Notes: generated by a model not told the origin, from the letters alone. 6,596 nucleotides of DNA from Lysobacterales bacterium (GCA_013213875.1 JABSSV010000424.1:1-6596); one strand, 5' to 3'; counted from the first letter of the stretch, positions 1 through 5,798 are shown. Made by a program: numbers and translations.

Positions 1-201
1 AATGAGCCCTACTCAGGCGCTCATTTGAACGATTACACGGTTGACGTTCACGCGGAACAACAGGGCTTCCCCTGCGTGGGCGTTGAGTTCCGCCAGGACC
101 TGATCGCCACAACCACGCTGGCACAGAACTGGGCGCAACGCTTTGGCGATGCCATCGCGCCCATTTTGGAAGACCCGCAGCTTTATGAGTGCCGTGCTTA
201 G
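1..201 (+). CDS. N-formylglutamate amidohydrolase family protein, C-terminal fragment
   Basis: The reading frame is open from the first base and ends at TAG 199-201, giving 66 C-terminal residues; the 5' part lies outside the window. Family members hydrolyse N-formyl-glutamate or related N-acyl amino acids in the cytoplasm. The fragment contains NEPYSGAH near its start and then HAEQQGFPCVGVEFRQDLI. This matches the family's C-terminal pattern of a PYSG-type loop followed by His, then Gly-x-Pro, then a Glu-x-Arg-x-Asp-Leu-Ile strand and helix. The metal-binding N-terminal residues cannot be checked. It lies 286 nt upstream of the TonB operon on the same strand, and nothing ties it functionally to that operon. 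The family call is fairly firm from the motif; the exact substrate is unknown. Confidence 0.75.
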   Translation, partial: NEPYSGAHLNDYTVDVHAEQQGFPCVGVEFRQDLIATTTLAQNWAQRFGDAIAPILEDPQLYECRA

Positions 202-233
202 GCCGACTTTGCTCGCCGGGAAGAAGCGATAAC

Positions 234-242
234 TTTTTTTTT
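234..242 (+). other. T-run after the amidohydrolase gene, possible weak terminator
   Basis: Nine consecutive T lie 33 nt past the TAG of the upstream gene. The preceding sequence has only a poor stem: GGCCGA at 201-206 against TCGCC at 213-217 with a bulge. That stem ends 16 nt before the T-run, so it is not a classical intrinsic terminator. It may still contribute to termination. Confidence 0.25.
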
Positions 243-269
243 ACCCCCGCCGTTCGATTATCGTGCACA

Positions 270-304
270 CTGTGGGGGCGGTTGGGGACCGCCTCGGGCC
301 ACAG
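270..304. repeat. Two-tier inverted repeat (structured element)
   Basis: The outer arms CTGTGG (270-275) and CCACAG (299-304) pair perfectly. Inside them GGCGGT (277-282) pairs with ACCGCC (288-293) across a TGGGG loop. A 1-nt versus 5-nt internal loop separates the tiers, for 12 bp in all. No T-tract follows, so it is not a typical terminator. It lies upstream of the predicted operon promoter, so it would be in the 3' tail of the amidohydrolase transcript, in a separate RNA, or act as a DNA site. Confidence 0.5.
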
Positions 305-327
305 CAAACCCCGCTAGAGGGTCGCCT

Positions 328-338
328 AGAAACCATCC
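328..338 (+). repeat. 11-bp direct repeat, copy 1
   Basis: AGAAACCATCC recurs exactly at 460-470, with 121 nt between the copies. The pair brackets the candidate promoter. Function unknown; chance occurrence is possible. Confidence 0.45.
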
Positions 339-406
339 CAGGAATACAAAACCGGCTCCGGCGCGCCTGTGTGCTCGCTTGAGAAATTTATACGTAAGTG
401 CGAGGT

Positions 407-435
407 TTGACCGCTATTGATCTTAAATATAGAGT
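407..435 (+). promoter_or_regulatory. Candidate sigma-70 promoter for the TonB2-type operon
   Basis: TTGACC (407-412) is a near-consensus -35 element. With an exact 17-nt spacer it is followed by TAGAGT (430-435), which matches four of six bases of the -10 consensus. Transcription would begin near 442, giving a leader of about 45 nt before the ATG at 488. The surrounding AT-rich stretch (about 382-433) is consistent with a promoter in otherwise GC-rich DNA. No clear Fur-box palindrome overlaps it. The call rests on pattern alone. Confidence 0.5.
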
Positions 436-459
436 GTGCCTTCACTTTGTCTGACCCCA

Positions 460-470
460 AGAAACCATCC
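460..470 (+). repeat. 11-bp direct repeat, copy 2
   Basis: Second exact copy of AGAAACCATCC (first at 328-338). It would lie in the untranslated leader if transcription starts near 442, 17 nt before the first start codon. Confidence 0.45.
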
Positions 471-487
471 ATAACTCGAGACTCGAA

Positions 488-1282
488 ATGATGAAAGAGC
501 GATTGAAATGGGCCCTGCCAGGCGCAGCCACCCTCGCGGTGACCGCGATGCTGGGGCTACCCGCCGCGGTGAGTGCCGCCACGATCAAGCAGATTACCGA
601 CGCTGGTGAAGCACGTGCGGCTGCCGCACAGGCGGACCAGCGGCGCATCGAACAAGTAGCCGACCAGATTGAATCCCTGGTCGCTGATTACCAGACCGAA
701 TCCAAAGTGGTTGACGGTCTCGTGGTCTACAACAGCCTTCTGCAGCGCCAGATCGATAATCAGGAAATGGAAATGACCGCCCTGACCGAATCGATTGAAA
801 ACGTGGCCCTGATCGAACGCCAGATTGTTCCACTGATGACCAGCATGCTGGACTCACTGGAGACTTTCGTGGAACTGGATACGCCCTTTCTACAGCAGGA
901 GCGCGCGGATCGAATCGCTCGCCTGCGCAATATGATGGATCGCTCCGACGTGACCGCGGCCGAAAAGCTGCGCAACATCCTTGAGGCCTACTCCATTGAA
1001 AATGACTACGGTCGCACCATCGAAGCCTACAAGGGCTCCCTGGACGTCGACGGTCGCCAGCTGGAGGTGGACTTCCTGCGCATTGGTCGCGTGTCCCTGA
1101 CCTATCAGTCCGTGGGTGGCGCGGTTACCGGCGCCTGGGACAACAATGCACGAACCTGGGTGGAATTGCCGAAAGAAACCTACAAGGCACAGATTGCCGA
1201 TGGTCTGGCCATCGCACGCAAGCAGGTGGCTCCGGACCTTATCGTTGCCCCGGTAGCAGCACCGACGGGGGTGAGCCAATGA
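488..1282 (+). CDS. DUF3450 periplasmic coiled-coil protein of the TonB2 locus
   Basis: A 264-residue protein of the DUF3450 family, whose genes typically precede ttpC in TonB2-type clusters; its biochemical role is not established. Residues 1-30 form a signal peptide: Lys/Arg-rich start, hydrophobic core, and AVSA before the predicted cut at Ala30/Ala31. Mature residues about 38-115 are rich in Gln, Glu and hydrophobic heptads and are predicted to be coiled coil. A helical middle (about 115-172) leads to a C-terminal beta-rich part with DFLRIGRVSL (195-204) and TWVELP (223-228). There is no transmembrane segment after the signal, so it should be periplasmic. The start is one of two tandem ATG codons (488, 491) with only a weak GAG at 478-480 as ribosome site. 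Its stop overlaps the ttpC start (ATGA), implying translational coupling. Confidence 0.88.
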   Translation: MMKERLKWALPGAATLAVTAMLGLPAAVSAATIKQITDAGEARAAAAQADQRRIEQVADQIESLVADYQTESKVVDGLVVYNSLLQRQIDNQEMEMTALTESIENVALIERQIVPLMTSMLDSLETFVELDTPFLQQERADRIARLRNMMDRSDVTAAEKLRNILEAYSIENDYGRTIEAYKGSLDVDGRQLEVDFLRIGRVSLTYQSVGGAVTGAWDNNARTWVELPKETYKAQIADGLAIARKQVAPDLIVAPVAAPTGVSQ

Positions 1283-2673
1283 GCGCTTTCATGCACAAGA
1301 CCATGAGCAAACTGGCACGTACGGCCGGTGTGCTCGTACTGGGCGCCAGCCTTTCTGTGCCCGCCGTGGCCAACGAGCCCGTCAACCTGGACGAACTGCT
1401 GCAGCAAGTTGCATCCGGTCGTGCCAGCGACGCGCAAGCGGCGCGGGAGCGCCTGCAGGCGTTCCGCAGCGACCGTGCCAACCAGCAGCAGCTGCTGGCT
1501 GACATGCGCGGTGAAAAAACCCGCCAGGAACAGCTTTCCGAGCGACTGGAGAGCCAGTTTGACGTCAATGACGGCGCCATCATCGAGCTCGAAGCGGAGC
1601 TGAATGAAGCGCTGGGCGACCTGAAGGAACTCTTCGGTGTGCTGCAGCAGGCAGCCGGCGACGGCATCGGCCAGATGAGCACCTCCGTGACCCAGGTGCA
1701 ATTTCCGGATCGGCTTGAGTGGATGACCGAGTTCGCCGCCAAGATGGGGCAGACCAATCGCATGGCATCCCTGGATGAAATCGAGCGCCTCTGGTTCGAA
1801 CTGCAGCGGGAGATGACCGAAACCGGCAAGGTCGTGTCTTTCCCCACCATGGTGGTTAACGCCAACGGTGAAGAAGTGCAACAGGACGTGGTGCGCATCG
1901 GCGCCTTCAACCTGGTCAGTAACGGCAAATATCTTGAGTTTATTCCGGAGACTGGTCGCGTGGTGGAACTGCAGCGTCAGCCGCAGGGCCGCTACACCAA
2001 CCGCATTCCGGACCTGGAGAGCGCCAGCTCAGGCGTCTTGCCCGTCGGCCTGGATCCGACCCGCGGCCAACTGCTGGGCCTGCTGGTCCAGTCGCCGAGC
2101 CTTGGCGAGCGCATCGCACAGGGTAGGGAAGTGGGCTACGTGATTATCGCGCTTGGCATCATCGGTGTGCTGATTGCCCTCTGGCGTCTGATTGTCCTGT
2201 CCGGCATGAGCGCCAAAGTGAAGGCCCAGATCAAGAATCCGGACCAGCCAGGCGATAACCCGCTGGGCCGCGTGCTGAAGGTCTACAAGGAGCACTCCGG
2301 TACCGATGTGGAGGCCCTAGAGCTCAAGCTCGGCGAGGCGATCCTTCGCGAAACGCCGAAATTCAACGCCATGCTGCCGCTGTTGAAGATCATTTCCGTG
2401 GTCGCACCGCTGCTGGGCCTGCTCGGTACGGTGACCGGCATGATCGTTACCTTCCAGGCGATCACGCTCTATGGCGCAGGTGATCCAAAGCTTATGGCCG
2501 GCGGTATTTCGACCGCTCTGGTGACCACGGTGCTGGGTCTGGTGGTCGCAATTCCGACCGTCTTCCTGCACACGCTGGTGTCCAGCCGTGCCCGGCGCCT
2601 GACCCAGATTCTGCAGGAAGAGTCCTGCGGCATCCTGGCAGAGCAGGCCGAAGCGCAGCTGAACGCACGCTAA
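1279..2673 (+). CDS. ttpC: TtpC-like MotA/TolQ/ExbB-family protein with long periplasmic domain
   Basis: A 464-residue protein, far longer than ordinary ExbB. In Vibrio, TtpC is an inner-membrane partner required for TonB2-dependent uptake. A signal peptide (about 9-31, VPAVA before Asn32) precedes a periplasmic coiled coil (about 55-125), a helical region and a beta-rich segment with VVRIGAFNL (204-212). TM1 lies at about 286-308, a cytoplasmic loop at 309-365, TM2 at about 366-394 and TM3 at about 410-433. TM2 carries APLLGLLGTVTGM and TM3 carries GISTALVTTVLGL, both typical of the channel domain. Thr384 and Thr417 match the pore threonines of ExbB (E. coli T148 and T181), but Thr412 sits where E. 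coli has Glu176. The start at 1279 is preceded by GGGGGTGAG (1267-1275) and overlaps the upstream stop by 4 nt; ATGs at 1291 and 1303 are alternative starts that keep most of the signal peptide. The periplasmic part resembles the DUF3450 protein. Confidence 0.9.
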   Translation: MSAFMHKTMSKLARTAGVLVLGASLSVPAVANEPVNLDELLQQVASGRASDAQAARERLQAFRSDRANQQQLLADMRGEKTRQEQLSERLESQFDVNDGAIIELEAELNEALGDLKELFGVLQQAAGDGIGQMSTSVTQVQFPDRLEWMTEFAAKMGQTNRMASLDEIERLWFELQREMTETGKVVSFPTMVVNANGEEVQQDVVRIGAFNLVSNGKYLEFIPETGRVVELQRQPQGRYTNRIPDLESASSGVLPVGLDPTRGQLLGLLVQSPSLGERIAQGREVGYVIIALGIIGVLIALWRLIVLSGMSAKVKAQIKNPDQPGDNPLGRVLKVYKEHSGTDVEALELKLGEAILRETPKFNAMLPLLKIISVVAPLLGLLGTVTGMIVTFQAITLYGAGDPKLMAGGISTALVTTVLGLVVAIPTVFLHTLVSSRARRLTQILQEESCGILAEQAEAQLNAR

Positions 2674-2682
2674 GGAAGAGGC

Positions 2683-3222
2683 ATGGATACGATCTTTTAC
2701 TATCTGCCGTTCCTCGAGACCATCCGGGATTTCCTGGAGCTCGGTGGAATCGCACTCTATGCGATCGGTATCCTGACGCTGTTCATGTGGATCCTCATTA
2801 TCGAGCGTCTCATTTACTTCCGCTCCAGCCATCGGAAAATGGTGGCTGCGACGGAAGATATCTGGAGCGCTCGTGAGGACCACCAGTCCTGGAACGCACA
2901 TCAGGTTCGGACACGGCTTATCTCAGTGGTTAGCCGCGCCATGAACCGTAATCTGCCCATTATCGAAACCTGTGTCGCACTCTGTCCCCTGCTGGGACTG
3001 TTCGGCACGGTCTGGGGCATGATCAATGTGTTTGAGGTCATGGCCGTGTCAGGCTCGGGCAACCCGCGTTCCATGGCCTCCGGTGTTTCCATGGCCACCA
3101 TTCCCACCATGGCGGGGATGGTTGCAGCCCTGTCGGGCATTGCCATGAGCACCTATCTGAAGCGTCGTGCCGAGCGTGAACGTGAACTTTTGGGTGATCA
3201 TCTGGTCATCCGTCACAGCTAA
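2683..3222 (+). CDS. exbB: ExbB-family proton channel subunit (ExbB2 type)
   Basis: A 179-residue inner-membrane protein that with ExbD converts proton motive force into TonB motion; ExbB pentamers around an ExbD dimer are known from E. coli. TM1 is at about 22-43, TM2 at about 94-121 and TM3 at about 132-156, with a short cytoplasmic loop between TM1 and TM2. TM2 contains CPLLGLFGTVWGM, with Thr109 matching pore Thr148 of E. coli ExbB. TM3 contains SGVSMATIPTMAGMVAAL, with Thr142 matching Thr181. Met137 replaces the glutamate at E. coli position 176. It is shorter than E. coli ExbB (244 aa), as is usual for the TonB2-type protein. A strong Shine-Dalgarno AAGGAAG (2672-2678) starts within the ttpC stop codon, and the intergenic gap is 9 nt. 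Confidence 0.93.
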   Translation: MDTIFYYLPFLETIRDFLELGGIALYAIGILTLFMWILIIERLIYFRSSHRKMVAATEDIWSAREDHQSWNAHQVRTRLISVVSRAMNRNLPIIETCVALCPLLGLFGTVWGMINVFEVMAVSGSGNPRSMASGVSMATIPTMAGMVAALSGIAMSTYLKRRAERERELLGDHLVIRHS

Positions 3223-3225
3223 GCA

Positions 3226-3253
3226 GGAGTTCCGCCGTCCGCGGCGGACCTCC
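3226..3253 (+). repeat. Hairpin in the exbB-exbD gap
   Basis: TCCGCCG (3231-3237) pairs with CGGCGGA (3242-3248) across a TCCG loop. One T/C mismatch then lets GGAG (3226-3229) pair with CTCC (3250-3253), for 11 bp in all. The loop has the UNCG form in RNA, although the closing pair is G-C rather than the favoured C-G. The outer arm buries AGGAG, a Shine-Dalgarno-like sequence. The real exbD site GGAG (3254-3257) directly abuts the stem. There is no T-tract, so it is not an intrinsic terminator. It may affect mRNA stability or translation of exbD. Confidence 0.7.
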
Positions 3254-3257
3254 GGAG
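3254..3257 (+). promoter_or_regulatory. exbD ribosome binding site next to the hairpin
   Basis: GGAG, within CGGAGAAA, lies 9 nt before the ATG at 3267. It starts on the base after the last paired base of the upstream hairpin, so ribosome access could depend on how that structure folds. With the preceding CTCC it forms the palindrome CTCCGGAG (3250-3257). Confidence 0.6.
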
Positions 3258-3266
3258 AAACAGCCA

Positions 3267-3674
3267 ATGAAGCAGTTTTTACAACAACAGCAGCAAGAAG
3301 AAGAGTCAGAAATCAATATCACGCCCATGCTGGACGTGGTTTTCATCATGCTGATCTTCTTCATCGTGACCGCCACCTTCATCAAGGAAGCCGGCATCGA
3401 TGTGAACCGTCCTGACGCACCGACCGCGGTGAAGCAGGAAAAAGCCAATATCCTGATCGCCATCGGTCCGAACAATGACATCTGGATTGATCGTCGGCAG
3501 GTCGACATCCGTTCCGTGCGCCCGAATATTGAGCGTCTGCACGCTGAGAACCCGCAGGGCTCCGTGGTGATTCAGGCGGACAAGGAATCCAAGACCGATA
3601 CGCTGATCCAGGTGATGGATGCATCGCGTCAGGCAGGCGTTTATAACGTCTCCATCGCGGCCAACGACGACTGA
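3267..3674 (+). CDS. exbD: ExbD-family biopolymer transport protein
   Basis: A 135-residue, single-span inner-membrane protein; its membrane aspartate relays protons for the TonB motor. The short cytoplasmic N-terminus is glutamine and glutamate rich (Q6-Q10, E11-E13). INITPMLDVVFIMLIFFIV follows, matching the ExbD/TolR signature, and Asp23 is equivalent to the essential Asp25 of E. coli ExbD. The membrane helix runs about 22-40. Residues about 45-132 form the periplasmic domain, with NILIAIGPNNDIWID and VVIQADKES matching the family's beta strands. Length is normal (E. coli 141 aa). It is the only operon gene preceded by a gap longer than 10 nt (44 nt, with a hairpin), and it is followed 9 nt later by tonB. 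Confidence 0.95.
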   Translation: MKQFLQQQQQEEESEINITPMLDVVFIMLIFFIVTATFIKEAGIDVNRPDAPTAVKQEKANILIAIGPNNDIWIDRRQVDIRSVRPNIERLHAENPQGSVVIQADKESKTDTLIQVMDASRQAGVYNVSIAANDD

Positions 3675-3683
3675 GGAATTCCC

Positions 3684-4340
3684 ATGTCAGCAACCGTCAA
3701 TGAAATCATGGACGCGCGTCAGAGCGGCACTCTGGTCCGCCTTGGCATTGGTTTCGTGGTTGGCCTGATCATTACGCTATTCCTGTTCTGGTTTATGCAG
3801 TACATGATCGAAACGGCTGATCGCACGCTCGATGAAAATGCGCGGGGATCCCTGGTGGACTTTGTGCGCGTGCAGCGCGATGAACAAATCAAGCGCGAAG
3901 ACCGCAAGCCTGAGAAGCCGCCGGAGCCGGACACGCCGCCACCGCAGCCGCCCACGCCGCAGCTGGATAACCTGGATCCGACCGCTGAGAAGATCGCCAT
4001 CCAGGCCGCACCGGTACAAACGGAAATCGATATGACCGGTGGGTTCAGCCTGGGGGTCGGCGAAGGGGATTACCTGCCCATCGTGAAGGTTTCCCCCATC
4101 TACCCCCAACGTGCTGCGTCCCGCGGGGTGCAGGGGCATTGCACGGTGATCTACACGGTGACCCGGCAGGGCACCGTACGCGATCCGTCCGTGGTGGAAA
4201 GCGACTGTACCAGCAGCCTGTTCCATCGGGCCTCAGTACAGGCCGCACTCAAGTTCAAATACAAGCCCCGCGTGATTGATGGTCAGGCCGTCGAAGTACC
4301 GGGTGTCCGCAACCGCTTTACCTATCAGCTTACCGATTAA
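3684..4340 (+). CDS. tonB: TonB-family energy transducer (TonB2 type)
   Basis: A 218-residue protein anchored in the inner membrane that transmits ExbB/ExbD energy to outer-membrane TonB-dependent transporters. The cytoplasmic N-terminus precedes one membrane helix (about 18-42). A charged stretch leads to a short proline-rich linker (about 75-92, with KPEKPPEPDTPPPQPPTP). The C-terminal domain (about 130-216) has VKVSPIYPQRAASRGVQG, ALKFKYKPRVIDGQAVEV and VRNRFTYQL, typical of PF03544. The membrane helix contains no histidine, unlike E. coli TonB with His20. Cys153 and Cys175 both fall in the periplasmic domain. The Shine-Dalgarno GAGGAA (3673-3678) overlaps the exbD stop. The linker is shorter than in E. 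coli TonB, as in known TonB2 proteins. Confidence 0.94.
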   Translation: MSATVNEIMDARQSGTLVRLGIGFVVGLIITLFLFWFMQYMIETADRTLDENARGSLVDFVRVQRDEQIKREDRKPEKPPEPDTPPPQPPTPQLDNLDPTAEKIAIQAAPVQTEIDMTGGFSLGVGEGDYLPIVKVSPIYPQRAASRGVQGHCTVIYTVTRQGTVRDPSVVESDCTSSLFHRASVQAALKFKYKPRVIDGQAVEVPGVRNRFTYQLTD

Positions 4341-4343
4341 GGG
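4339..4343 (+). promoter_or_regulatory. Ribosome binding site deciding the TPR gene start
   Basis: AAGGG overlaps the tonB stop codon. It is 7 nt before the ATG at 4351 but only 1 nt before the ATG at 4345, so 4351 is the better start. That choice also gives a clean signal peptide beginning MNTRKHLL. Confidence 0.6.
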
Positions 4344-4350
4344 CATGCCG

Positions 4351-5685
4351 ATGAACACACGTAAACATCTGTTAAGCGCCGCCCTGGCCGCTTTACTGGC
4401 TGTACCGGCTACCACGGCCGTGGCCCAAGATGGTGGTGAGAAAACCAAGCAGACGGTTGCTATGAATCAATCCGTCTACGAATCGCTTAGCGCGATTCAG
4501 GAGCAGGTTGAAGCCAAGGACTATGCAGGCGCTGATGTAGCCATCAAGGCCCTGCTGACCAATGAAAAGCTGTCGCCCTATGAAACGGCACAGATTTGGA
4601 ACCTGACCGGTTATTCCTACTATCTGCAGGAGCGCTACGCCGATGCGGTGCGCGCCTATGACAAGGTTTTGGAGCAGCCGGAGCTACCCGAAGCATTGAT
4701 GCTCAGCACGCTCAAAACCAAAGCCCAGTTGCAGTTTTCCATTGAGGACTATCGCGGTGCCCTGGCCACCATCAAGGACCTCATGAACCGCGTCGATGAA
4801 CCGGCCCCGGACGTGTACATGCTGATGGGACAGGCCTATTTCCAGCTCGAGGATTACGATAGCGCTCTGGAGCCGATCAAGACCGGTATTGATATGTACC
4901 GCGCCCAGGGCAACATACCCAAGGAAAACTGGCTGCTGCTTCTGCGCGTGATCTATTACGAGAAGCGCGACTATCGCAACATGATTGCGGTACTTGAAGA
5001 ACTGATTCAGTACTATCCCAAGGATACCTACCTGCTGACGCTGGCCGGCGCCCATTCGGAACTGGAAGACACCATGAAGCAGCTGGTGATCGTTGAAGCA
5101 CTGTATGAGAAGGGCTTTATCGACACAGCGCCCTATGTGGTGAACCTTGCCAACCTCTACCTGCTGCATGAAACGCCCTACAAGGCCGCCGTGCTGCTGG
5201 AAAAGGAGATGGACTCCGGGCTGGTAGAGGCCAATGAACGGAACCTGCGTCTGCTCTCGCAGGCCTGGTACACCGCCCGCGAGGACGAAAAGTCCATTCC
5301 GCCGCTGGCCCGCGCCGCCGAATTGAGCGATGACGGCGAGCTGTACGTGCGGCTGGCCCAGTCCTATCTGAACGTGGAAAACTGGGATCAGGCAGCGCGC
5401 GCAGTGCGACGTGGTTTGCAGGCGGGCGGAGTTAAGCGAACCGATACGGCAAATATCATGCTGGGCATGGCGCTGTTTAATCAGAAAAAGTTCAGCGACG
5501 CACGTGCAGCCTTTGAGGCCGCATCACGGGATGACCGCAGCCGACGTCCCGCGCAGCAGTGGATCAACTACGTAGACAGCGAGATTCGTCGCGCGGAACT
5601 CATGAGTCAGGAACTGCCGGAAGTGCGCCAGTCAGAAGAACTGGAGCAACTCCTTAAGGAAGCGGGAGAAGCGACCGGCGGCTAG
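4351..5685 (+). CDS. Periplasmic TPR-repeat protein, last gene of the TonB2 locus
   Basis: A 444-residue secreted protein made mostly of helical repeats. The signal peptide is residues 1-25 (MNTRKHLL, hydrophobic core, TTAVA before Gln26). TPR-like helix pairs can be seen at about 82-110 (WNLTGYSYYLQERYADAV), 118-146, 154-184 (YMLMGQAYFQLEDYDSAL), 191-222, 331-358 (LYVRLAQSYLNVENWDQA) and 365-394 (NIMLGMALFNQKKFSDA). The region between about 225 and 320 is helical and less canonical. The C-terminus (about 403-441) is Glu-rich helix. TPR folds bind proteins, so a scaffold role in the TonB complex is an inference from gene context. A TPR gene following tonB2 is a recurring arrangement in such clusters. 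An in-frame ATG at 4276 inside tonB is rejected as start because it would bury the signal peptide. The family call is firm; the partner is unknown. Confidence 0.9.
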   Translation: MNTRKHLLSAALAALLAVPATTAVAQDGGEKTKQTVAMNQSVYESLSAIQEQVEAKDYAGADVAIKALLTNEKLSPYETAQIWNLTGYSYYLQERYADAVRAYDKVLEQPELPEALMLSTLKTKAQLQFSIEDYRGALATIKDLMNRVDEPAPDVYMLMGQAYFQLEDYDSALEPIKTGIDMYRAQGNIPKENWLLLLRVIYYEKRDYRNMIAVLEELIQYYPKDTYLLTLAGAHSELEDTMKQLVIVEALYEKGFIDTAPYVVNLANLYLLHETPYKAAVLLEKEMDSGLVEANERNLRLLSQAWYTAREDEKSIPPLARAAELSDDGELYVRLAQSYLNVENWDQAARAVRRGLQAGGVKRTDTANIMLGMALFNQKKFSDARAAFEAASRDDRSRRPAQQWINYVDSEIRRAELMSQELPEVRQSEELEQLLKEAGEATGG

Positions 5686-5715
5686 TCTTTGCTTTAAATA
5701 GCCGCGAACGCGACC

Positions 5716-5744
5716 AAAAAACCCGGCCCATGGTCGGGTTTTTT
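5716..5744. terminator. Bidirectional intrinsic terminator
   Basis: AAAAAACCCG (5716-5725) pairs with CGGGTTTTTT (5735-5744). The loop GCCCATGGT can close further through C5727-G5733 and C5728-G5732. On the + strand the stem ends in six T, 30 nt past the TPR stop. On the - strand it also ends in six T, 27 nt past the stop of the convergent gene. CGACC (5711-5715) can instead pair with GGTCG (5732-5736), a competing 5-bp stem. Confidence 0.9.
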
Positions 5745-5760
5745 ATGTGTCGAGAAAACA

Positions 5761-5798
5761 CGCTCGCCGGTTCAACGCCCCGCTGAAGCGCTCGCCGG
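5761..5798. repeat. 10-bp direct repeat around the esterase-like stop codon
   Basis: CGCTCGCCGG occurs at 5761-5770 and again at 5789-5798. One copy lies just past the stop of the - strand gene and one inside its last codons, in the Ala/Ser/Gly-rich tail. It is probably simple-sequence duplication. Confidence 0.4.

Larger units (their letters stand above)
202..487. other. Intergenic region upstream of the TonB2-type operon
   Basis: This 286-nt stretch contains no convincing gene. It holds a run of nine T (234-242), a two-tier inverted repeat (270-304), two copies of AGAAACCATCC (328-338 and 460-470), a small imperfect CTAG-ended dyad (314-329), a candidate sigma-70 promoter (407-435), and a tandem ACTCGA repeat (474-479, 481-486) directly before the first start codon. 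I saw no recognisable riboswitch, tRNA or well-known small RNA. Confidence 0.6.

Noticed and set aside
380..487. A Fur box controlling the TonB operon
   Set aside because: I looked for the GATAATGATAATCATTATC-like palindrome around the promoter because TonB systems are often iron-regulated. The AT-rich stretches here do not match it well, so iron regulation is not supported by the sequence.
1180..1928. Long antisense open frames on the - strand (to 1881 and 1928)
   Set aside because: They lie opposite the well-supported DUF3450 and ttpC genes, show no family motifs and are rich in His/Ser/Arg as expected for shadows of GC-rich codons.
2317..2901. Antisense frame across ttpC and exbB
   Set aside because: Opposite two clear channel genes, no recognisable domain, composition typical of a shadow frame.
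3267..3310. CAA/CAG/GAA triplet run at the start of exbD as an unstable repeat
   Set aside because: It encodes only five Gln and three Glu with mixed codons; too short and irregular to suggest phase variation.
4276..4350. A 25-residue N-terminal extension of the TPR protein starting inside tonB
   Set aside because: It would place the signal peptide internally and overlap tonB coding; the ATG at 4351 has a well-spaced AAGGG and begins a normal signal peptide.
4684..5169. Antisense frame opposite the TPR gene
   Set aside because: No motif or ribosome site; explained by codon bias of the TPR gene on the other strand.
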